A DNA stretch of 7,600 nucleotides from Bacteroidales bacterium (GTDB lineage: Bacteria; Bacteroidota; Bacteroidia; Bacteroidales; VadinHA17), in the NCBI GenBank assembly GCA_003518245.1, contig DOZA01000218.1:1-7600 (forward strand). The letters are read 5' to 3'. Position numbers and translations under genes: made by a program. This document shows positions 6,737-7,600 of the stretch, one piece after another. The notes below the pieces were generated by a model that searched no databases, had not been told where the DNA came from, and worked only from the letters and a program-made list of their open reading frames with translations. Position 1 is the first letter of the stretch, and every line of letters starts with the position of its first letter.

Positions 6737-6755
6737 TTTTTATTGATTCCTGTTT

Positions 6756-6763
6756 CAAAAGTA
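6756..6763 (-). promoter_or_regulatory. Putative -7 box (TACTTTTG) for the broken secreted-protein gene
   Basis: Read on the minus strand this is an exact TAnnTTTG. It lies about 20 bases before the ATG at 6736, leaving a leader of roughly 12 bases. No -33 TTG was found, so the call is tentative. Confidence 0.35.
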
Positions 6764-6825
6764 CTACAGCAGGGAGGTATAAATGAAATGAAATAGACGA
6801 AGGGGAAGATTTCACCGACGGAGAC

Positions 6826-6963
6826 TCAATTTTTATCTCTCCGGGGTATTAGACAGGCTATGATACCGGCAACGAAAGTAAGAATAAACAGGGCCCATGG
6901 TAATTTTACATAGCTGTCATTATCTAAAGAATAAGTAATAGTATCCTTGCATTCAATATATTT
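6826..6963 (-). pseudogene. Orphan C-terminus of a small membrane protein
   Basis: The frame begins directly after a TGA and has no start codon. Its 45 residues read like the tail of a real protein: a polar stretch IECKDTITYSLDNDSYVK, a transmembrane segment LPWALFILTFVAGIIACLI, and a basic end PRRDKN before TGA. I do not recognise the family. No convincing upstream continuation exists in any minus-strand frame between 6964 and the oxidoreductase start region, which suggests the N-terminal part was deleted. The rest of 6737-6825 holds no supported gene. Confidence 0.3.
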
Positions 6964-6975
6964 TCAATACATTTA
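6947..6975 (+). promoter_or_regulatory. Possible promoter for the oxidoreductase gene
   Basis: TTG (6947-6949) is followed after 18 bases by TACATTTA (6968-6975), one mismatch from TAnnTTTG. Spacing fits the Bacteroidota -33/-7 arrangement and places the start of transcription about 12 bases before the ATG at 6995. Confidence 0.3.
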
Positions 6976-6994
6976 ACAATAAGATCAATACACA

Positions 6995-7600
6995 ATGTCA
7001 AAAAAAATCCAACTATCCAAAGACAAGACCAAGCCTAACTACACAGGCGGTGATCATTAGGCATCAGCGGCTTATCCACAGCCTTAATGTGGCTGAAAAA
7101 TACCACAGGAAAAAAAACACTGATAATTGAAAAGAACCCTTATACAGGGGGTTATTGTACAGCATATCAGAAAGGAGATTATGTTTTCGAGACCACCCAG
7201 CTATTTCCTGATATTATTGATATGATGGAATATCTGGGGATTAAAATCAATCTTAAGAGATACGAGAATGATTTTATGAGGCGCATAGTGGTTCATGGAG
7301 ATAAGGTTACCGAATATAAAATACCTGCCGGTACTGTTATAACCACAATAGATCCAATGGTCGGACTAAGAAAGCTGGTAGGCGACGAGTATTTACCGGA
7401 TAGCTATATTGAAAAGCTCGAAAAAGATAGTAATGTCAACATCATCTGTTAATGTGGCACTGGGCCTTGATGATAAGCTTGATCTGGCTTCCATGGACCT
7501 CGATTACCCTTATAATGTTGTATCAACAGGTCTGGGCACTTCTGAAAAACTGTTCGAGGGATTCATGGCAGGTGATAATGCTTTTTCTGAAGATTGTTTC
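6995..7600 (+). pseudogene. Broken FAD-dependent oxidoreductase (phytoene desaturase-like, COG1233), runs off the right edge
   Basis: Three reading frames carry one protein. Piece 1, from the ATG at 6995, is MSKKIQLSKDKTKPNY and stops at 7060 inside the expected VIIGAGISGL dinucleotide motif; fragments VII and GISGLSTAL appear in two other frames. Piece 2 (through 7452) has MWLKN, LIIEKNPYTGGYCTAYQKGD and FETTQLFPDIIDMMEYLGI, then at codons 82-84 (about 7330-7338) jumps from EYKIPAG directly to VITTIDPMVGLRKLVGDEYL, which belongs near residue 300 in intact relatives, so about 200 residues are missing in frame. Piece 3 (7433-7600) continues as MSTSSVNVALGLDDKLDL to the edge. Removing one A from the five-A run at 7421-7425 would join pieces 2 and 3 exactly. 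Intact relatives are about 500 residues and saturate or isomerise polyenes or related substrates; this copy should be inactive unless the lesions are assembly errors. Confidence 0.75.

Noticed and set aside
6621..6815. 64-codon minus-strand frame across the LytTR upstream region
   Set aside because: Composition is low-complexity and unlike a protein; it crosses both the signal-peptide start and the LytTR fragment in a third frame.

Overview
The window looks like chromosomal DNA from a member of the Bacteroidota, probably a Bacteroidales- or Marinilabiliales-type anaerobe. The basis is indirect: AT-rich intergenic DNA, -7 promoter boxes of the Bacteroidota type (TAnnTTTG), a secreted family C69 dipeptidase, a LytTR-type regulator fragment, and the general style of the proteins. 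No rRNA, tRNA, CRISPR array or transposase was seen.

Layout. (1) On the minus strand, 1-1064 is the N-terminal two thirds of a secreted C69 dipeptidase that runs off the left edge; upstream of it at 1137-1454 is a possible small membrane protein. (2) 1557-1695 is a leader on the plus strand. It has a -7 box, mutually exclusive hairpins, a possible 12-residue leader peptide, and a strong intrinsic terminator (10 bp stem, nine T) ending only 14 bases before the next gene. (3) 1710-6326 is a compact four-gene plus-strand operon: an envelope protein fusing a ClpP-like domain to an M28 zinc peptidase, an ornithine cyclodeaminase/mu-crystallin-family dehydrogenase, a class I/II PLP aminotransferase, and a threonine dehydratase/serine racemase-family PLP enzyme. 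Gaps are 25, 21 and 2 bases. (4) 6343-7600 is a field of broken genes: a LytTR domain without its receiver domain, a signal-peptide start joined to it out of frame, an orphan membrane C-terminus, and a FAD-dependent oxidoreductase (phytoene desaturase-like) with frameshifts and a large internal deletion.

How the genes may work together. The three cytoplasmic enzymes (imine/2-oxo acid reductase family, aminotransferase, PLP dehydratase) are the same combination of enzyme classes, minus the aldolase, as in the beta-hydroxyaspartate cycle, and resemble the EutB/EutC pair of hydroxyectoine breakdown. This suggests an amino-acid conversion pathway of unknown substrate, with the peptidase perhaps releasing that substrate from peptides in the envelope. 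This is inference; family membership is well supported, the pathway is not. The riboswitch- or attenuator-like leader is the most attractive candidate for an undescribed regulatory element.
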